NCBI GenBank assembly: GCA_016716365.1
Contig: JADJWM010000004.1
Location: 1 to 64,000 of the forward strand
Source of the DNA: Chloracidobacterium sp.
GTDB taxonomy: Bacteria > Acidobacteriota > Blastocatellia > Pyrinomonadales > Pyrinomonadaceae
Length of the DNA stretch: 64,000 nt
Reading direction: 5' to 3'
The translations under genes and the position numbers were made by a program. Shown in pieces: positions 60,501 through 64,000 of the stretch. Position 1 is the first letter of the stretch. Each line of letters opens with the position of its first letter. Under the pieces are notes generated by a model, which was given only the letters and a program-made list of their open reading frames with translations, did not search any database and was not told the DNA's origin.

Positions 60501-61347
60501 GCCTGCGGCTTTTCTTCACCGGCCTTCTCAAGAAAGAATTCGTTCGCGTTGAACGCCTTGTTCTGCATGTAGAAATAGGCGGAACCGTTCAACTGGTTCC
60601 CGCCGGATTTCGTGACAAGCTGGAAATTTCCGCCGCCGCTGCGGCCCGTCGATGCGTCGTAGAGCGAGGTCTGGAGTTTGACCTCTTGCAGCGTCTCAGG
60701 GGCCGGCGAGATATTGTCAGTCAGCGAGCCCTCGTTGCTGGTGATGTTCGTTGCATCGATACCGTTGAAAAAAGACTCGTCGAAGTGGTCCTCGTTCCGT
60801 TCACAGACGGCGAAATGTTGCCGGCACTAGCCACGCCCACCGGTGACAGTTCCGACGAAACGCCAGCCTCTGACGAAAGCAGCCCGGTGAAACTTCTGAC
60901 TGAAGTGGGCGTGCGAATCAACTGCTCGCCGGTGATCTGCCTTGCTACTGCGGCACTTTCCGTCTGGATCAACGGTTGTTCGGCGGTTACATCGACGAAA
61001 ACATCTGAAACGCCCACCTCAAGCGTGACGTCCACGGTGCGGGTCACAAGGGCCTCAACGTCCGTCGGTTGGCTGACGGCCTTCTTAAAGCCATCTTTTT
61101 CATATGAAACCGTATAGATCCCGACCGGAAGCTGGATGATCGTCCAACGGCCCTCGTCGTTGGTGATCGCCGCACGGGTAAGGTTCGTACCGGTGTTCCT
61201 GACGGTAACACTTGCCCCCGGCACGACGGCGTTATTCGGGTCCTTCACCGTCCCGCTCAATCCCCCTGTTGCCTGGCCGAACGCGGCCGAAGCAGAAACA
61301 AGGGCCAGGAGGATAAAAAGAGGTCCCGTCAAAAGTTTTGCTCGCAT
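57513..61347 (-). pseudogene. Oar-like TonB-dependent receptor with carboxypeptidase-regulatory N-terminus, two frameshifts
   Basis: Three consecutive frames make one outer-membrane receptor of about 1278 residues. Frame 1 (61347 to about 60770) has a Sec signal (FILLALVSASAAFGQ), a CarboxypepD_reg-like domain (GGLSGTVKDPNNAVVPGASV) and the start of the plug. Frame 2 (to about 59574) reads NGSAYFYMQNKAFNANEFFL and barrel strands. Frame 3 (to 57513) reads WNFGVQYELFRDLLFEARYV and ends in FRAKFRF with a terminal aromatic. Frameshift 1 is at a run of six A near 60770; frameshift 2 is a missing C near 59574. TBDTs of this Oar type are frequent in Acidobacteria; the ligand is unknown. GGAG precedes the ATG. 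Confidence 0.85.
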
Positions 61348-61570
61348 ATTAGTTCTCCAAAATAAAGATCGAAAAGAAGGCGCACGAGGGACTTGTCAGC
61401 CTGAGCGGCTTTCCTCGTAGAGTTGTTTAATGTTTCTTGAAGTTTCAATCGCCAGAATAGGCGTGGCGGGTTAAACGAATCTGAAATTCATGTTAATTCG
61501 GTATTAACTTTAGCGAGCAGGCTGATGGCTTGGACGGTGGATCGAGGTCGTCCGCGGCTGCCGGAATGGA

Positions 61571-62932
61571 TCAGCGGATCAGTGCTTCGGCTGCTGCTTC
61601 ACCGGTCTCGACAGCGCCCTCCATGAAGCCCTGCCAATCTGCAATATGTTCCCCGGCGAAGAGGACCTTGAGATGAGGGCGGGCGAGCACAGGCCTGATC
61701 CCGAACCATTGGCCGGGACGGTAGATAGCGTAGGCTCCGCCCGTATACTCGTCTCGCTGCCAAGCGTAAGAAACGATCCCGCGTGAACGGTTGGGCGCCT
61801 CCCAACTAAGATCGATCAGATCGCGAACCACGGTCGTTTGCCGTCTGCCGTCGTCCTGAGACGCCAGGACGTCAGCTTTGTCACCCACGGCGTAGGCGGT
61901 CAGGATACCTTGTTTTCCGGCTTGTCCCTGCGTGCTGTGGAAATAATAGTGAGAGGTAGTGTCTGTCACCATCGAGAAATTCTCGTCCTTCCAGAACCTC
62001 TCGTCGAACAAAACGCTGTTCTTGATTATCCGCGAATATCCCAGCCTTTCGGCGGCCGACGCCTGCAGCGGCGGAAGCGGCGGATCGAACTTTATCTTCC
62101 GCAGGCTCGGCACCGGGGCCGTGCAAATGCAGGCATCGGCAGTGAATTCCTCGTCGCCGACTTTCACTGTAACGATCCCTCGTTTTTGAACGATGTCCGT
62201 GACCTTCTTACCGAGCCGGATATTCTCAGTCCCGATCCGCGATGCGAATTCCTGGACAAGACGGGAGTTCCCACCCGTCATCTTATAATCCATCTCGTTG
62301 TTCGGGCTTGACTCGGCATATTCGGCCATGGCCGCGAACGCTGAAACGTTGCGGATCGATTCGCCGAAATCGGTGCTGTCCATCAGGTCCCGGACAATTA
62401 GGTCGTCGCGTGAAAAGCCGATGTTCTGAAGGTGGGTCCACCAGTCGATCCGGTCAAGCTCGGTCTTCTGAACCTGTTTCAGTTTCTCGTAGGAACCCAT
62501 CATTTCGGCCCAAGCCTTTTTTGCCGGCTCCGAAAAGCCCCATTCCCGCGGGGCCGAGACCTTGCCGTTCTGCATCAACCGGTCTTCGAACTGGTGTTTT
62601 TGAAGAGGTATCTTGAACTCGGTGCAAAGTGCTCGAATCCGCTCGTGGCTTTCGCCGACCCACTCGGCCCCGAGTTCGCAGATCAGGTCGGTGTCGCGAA
62701 AAGTATGGGATAAGACCCGGCCGCCGGCCCTGCTCCGGCCTTCCAGAATGGTGACCTCCCAACCGGCGTTCTTAAGTTTGTAGGCAGCCGAAAGCCCGGC
62801 GAGACCCGAGCCAATGACGACGCAGCTCTTTGGCCGACGCTGGGCCACGGCGGCGGTCGAAGCCACAGAAAGGCCGGCAGCGGCGGCGGTGAGGCGCTTT
62901 AGGAATTCACGTCGATCTGTCGTGGTCATCAC
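61571..62932 (-). CDS. Tat-exported flavin amine oxidase
   Basis: A 453-residue FAD oxidoreductase. The N-terminus DRREFLKRLTAAAAGLSVAS is a twin-arginine signal, so the enzyme is exported folded. The FAD motif GSGLAGLSAAYKLKNAGWEV is at about 41-60 and the flavin amine oxidase box AGGRVLSHTF follows. LFAGEHIADWQGFMEGAVETG near the C-terminus is the FAD-proximal end. Substrates could be amines or amino acids. It stands between the TonB receptor and the M74 gene with no obvious operon partner. An amine-forming decarboxylase lies 19 kb away, which is only suggestive. Confidence 0.9.
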   Translation of the reverse strand: MMTTTDRREFLKRLTAAAAGLSVASTAAVAQRRPKSCVVIGSGLAGLSAAYKLKNAGWEVTILEGRSRAGGRVLSHTFRDTDLICELGAEWVGESHERIRALCTEFKIPLQKHQFEDRLMQNGKVSAPREWGFSEPAKKAWAEMMGSYEKLKQVQKTELDRIDWWTHLQNIGFSRDDLIVRDLMDSTDFGESIRNVSAFAAMAEYAESSPNNEMDYKMTGGNSRLVQEFASRIGTENIRLGKKVTDIVQKRGIVTVKVGDEEFTADACICTAPVPSLRKIKFDPPLPPLQASAAERLGYSRIIKNSVLFDERFWKDENFSMVTDTTSHYYFHSTQGQAGKQGILTAYAVGDKADVLASQDDGRRQTTVVRDLIDLSWEAPNRSRGIVSYAWQRDEYTGGAYAIYRPGQWFGIRPVLARPHLKVLFAGEHIADWQGFMEGAVETGEAAAEALIR

Positions 62933-62982
62933 TAAATATTAAACCCCAACCGCCGGGCAGGCTCAACTTTGAAGTCAAAACC

Positions 62983-63750
62983 CTACATATATACGCCGTC
63001 GATCCTCACCGGCGGCCGGATACGTATGTGATAATGTTCGCTGTGATTCGCTTCGTGCGTCGTCAGTTTCAGGTCCTTGATGAAGCGTGGATCGTTAAAG
63101 AAAATGTACTTCGTGTCCATGTGCTTCTTGATCATCTGGCATTGGACTTTTGCAGCCTCAAAATGGAACAGCTTGGTGTAGTTGTGGGCCCTTAGCTGGA
63201 ACCACTCGTTCGTGTGCGGCGGGAGAAGCGGCAGGCGAATATCGACATCGAGGCCGGTTTCGTGGCTCTTGTGCCCGGAAGGATTCTTTCCCGCTTTTTG
63301 CGGTGAACATTCCCGGACCCACAACGGAGGCGCGTCATTTACCGTAAACAAAGCGGCCGCACGATACATCGCTCCGGCCGTGTTCAGCCGCTCGAGCAGC
63401 CAAGAGGTTGCCCAGCCGCCGTTAGATTCCGCATAATCCTTTGTGCTGGACCAGCCGAGCCCGCCGCCACCCCAGATCCGCACCCATTTCGGGGCATTCT
63501 GGGCCGCAAGCCATCGATGGGTCTCGCCATGCAGGCTGATCTTGCCGTCGCCCTTGTCTATCTTGCCGCTGCCCTTGATCATCGACTGGATCAACTTGAT
63601 CGTCAGGATCATGTCCGACTCCTTGCCGGTCTTGCAGTGGGCGACCCGCTCATATCCGAGCTCAAGGAGCCTGTCCCTTACACTTACTACGTCCGCTGGA
63701 TTGTTATTTGCATTGGCCCCGACGGAACCGGAGAGTATTAGTTTCGCCAT
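62983..63750 (-). CDS. Penicillin-insensitive murein endopeptidase (M74-like), no signal peptide
   Basis: A 255-residue LAS-type metallopeptidase. The zinc and substrate signature SGHKSHETGLDVDIRLP and the closing HSEHYHIRIRPP are those of MepA/M74, which cuts cross-links between peptidoglycan stem peptides. The N-terminal 70 residues (SVGANANNNPADVVSVRDRLLELGY) look like the peptidoglycan-binding leader of injected cell-wall hydrolases. There is no signal peptide. GAGG lies nine bases before the ATG. It starts 24 bp after the upstream ATPase stop and is likely co-transcribed with it. Confidence 0.85.
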   Translation of the reverse strand: MAKLILSGSVGANANNNPADVVSVRDRLLELGYERVAHCKTGKESDMILTIKLIQSMIKGSGKIDKGDGKISLHGETHRWLAAQNAPKWVRIWGGGGLGWSSTKDYAESNGGWATSWLLERLNTAGAMYRAAALFTVNDAPPLWVRECSPQKAGKNPSGHKSHETGLDVDIRLPLLPPHTNEWFQLRAHNYTKLFHFEAAKVQCQMIKKHMDTKYIFFNDPRFIKDLKLTTHEANHSEHYHIRIRPPVRIDGVYM

Positions 63751-63774
63751 TTTTCATTACCTCGATCAAAACTT

Positions 63775-64000
63775 CTAAATGATCGTGGTTATGATCTCGC
63801 GAATGGTTCGGTTGAGTTCGCGGTCGTCCGTAATCGGCGAGCATATCGCGATCTCGGCGGCCTCGATCGGCGAAATTCCTTTCGCGATCAGCTGTGCGGC
63901 GTAGATCAGCAGCCTGGTCGAAACACCCTCTTCGAGACCATGTCCACGAAGGTTTCGTACCTTTTGACCGATGCTGACCAGATCTTTTGCCGTATTTTCA
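63775..64000 (-). CDS. C-terminus of a NorQ/CbbQ-type AAA+ ATPase (partial)
   Basis: The last 75 codons of a gene that runs off the right edge. The translation VRNLRGHGLEEGVSTRLL followed by IYAAQLIAKGISPIEAAEIA is the CbbQ/NirQ/NorQ C-terminal domain found in MoxR-class ATPases, which remodel metalloenzymes together with a VWA protein. The AAA+ core lies outside the window. Its stop (63775-63777) is 24 bp before the M74 start, suggesting one transcript. Confidence 0.75.
   Translation of the reverse strand, partial: ENTAKDLVSIGQKVRNLRGHGLEEGVSTRLLIYAAQLIAKGISPIEAAEIAICSPITDDRELNRTIREIITTII

Noticed and set aside
59560..60790. Programmed frameshifting in the TonB receptor
   Set aside because: The sites lack a slippery heptamer with a downstream structure, and receptors of this family are read in one frame.

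Overview
The window looks like a chromosomal segment of an acidobacterium, most likely class Blastocatellia (inference, not proven). It is GC-rich. It carries an Oar-like TonB-dependent receptor with an N-terminal carboxypeptidase-regulatory domain, two futalosine-pathway menaquinone genes (MqnA, MqnC), a DUF5117/DUF5118-type metalloprotease, an acidobacterial Cys-rich small-protein family and dispersed GC-rich intergenic repeats. No rRNA, tRNA, CRISPR array, transposase or integrase gene was seen.

Layout. 0-17 kb: exported metalloprotease, FAD monooxygenase, a phosphodiester glycosidase whose leader comes from an inverted-repeat element, class II photolyase, then a run of redox and oxidative-damage functions (sulfite-oxidase-like molybdoenzyme with a membrane cytochrome b, fasciclin protein, lipoprotein MsrB, YggX-like protein, PrxQ). 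17-28 kb: DUF2721 and DUF962 (frameshifted) membrane proteins, acyltransferase, a glycosyltransferase-like protein, a PLP enzyme, a nitronate monooxygenase fused to a DinB-like domain, MqnC, a PadR regulator with a visible operator, tandem DUF1905/YdeI paralogs, a 34-residue membrane peptide, MqnA. 28-35.7 kb: cyclase, repeat cluster, DUF6584, alkyltransferase-like protein, WD40 protein, NAD kinase, periplasmic PPIase. 35.7-46 kb: a transport and amino-acid block (DASS, two APC permeases, Na+:alanine symporter, PLP decarboxylase coupled to a zinc-ribbon thioredoxin, MFS), two of whose promoters have the same TCGACA-N16-TATAAT form. 46-52.6 kb: lipoprotein-type ABC exporter (ATPase plus permease) next to a LolA-like lipoprotein, and a PHP protein. 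52.6-55.3 kb: remains of a restriction-modification-like pair (DUF262-HNH nuclease and EcoRI-family adenine methyltransferase), broken by a frameshift and by a chimeric segment with a 29-G run, followed by 700 bp of non-coding DNA with strong hairpins. 55.3-64 kb: a degenerate M1 peptidase-TPR protein, the Oar-like receptor (two frameshifts), a Tat-exported amine oxidase, an M74 murein endopeptidase without signal peptide, and the end of a NorQ/CbbQ ATPase.

Several genes contain single-base frameshifts, two of them at short homopolymers, and the 54.3 kb region looks like an assembly artefact. Broken genes here should not be taken as biological pseudogenes without read-level checking. The strongest observations are the NMO-DinB fusion, the metal-ligand-less M1 protein, the repeat-derived signal peptide, the PadR operator and the paired hairpins at 55.0 kb.
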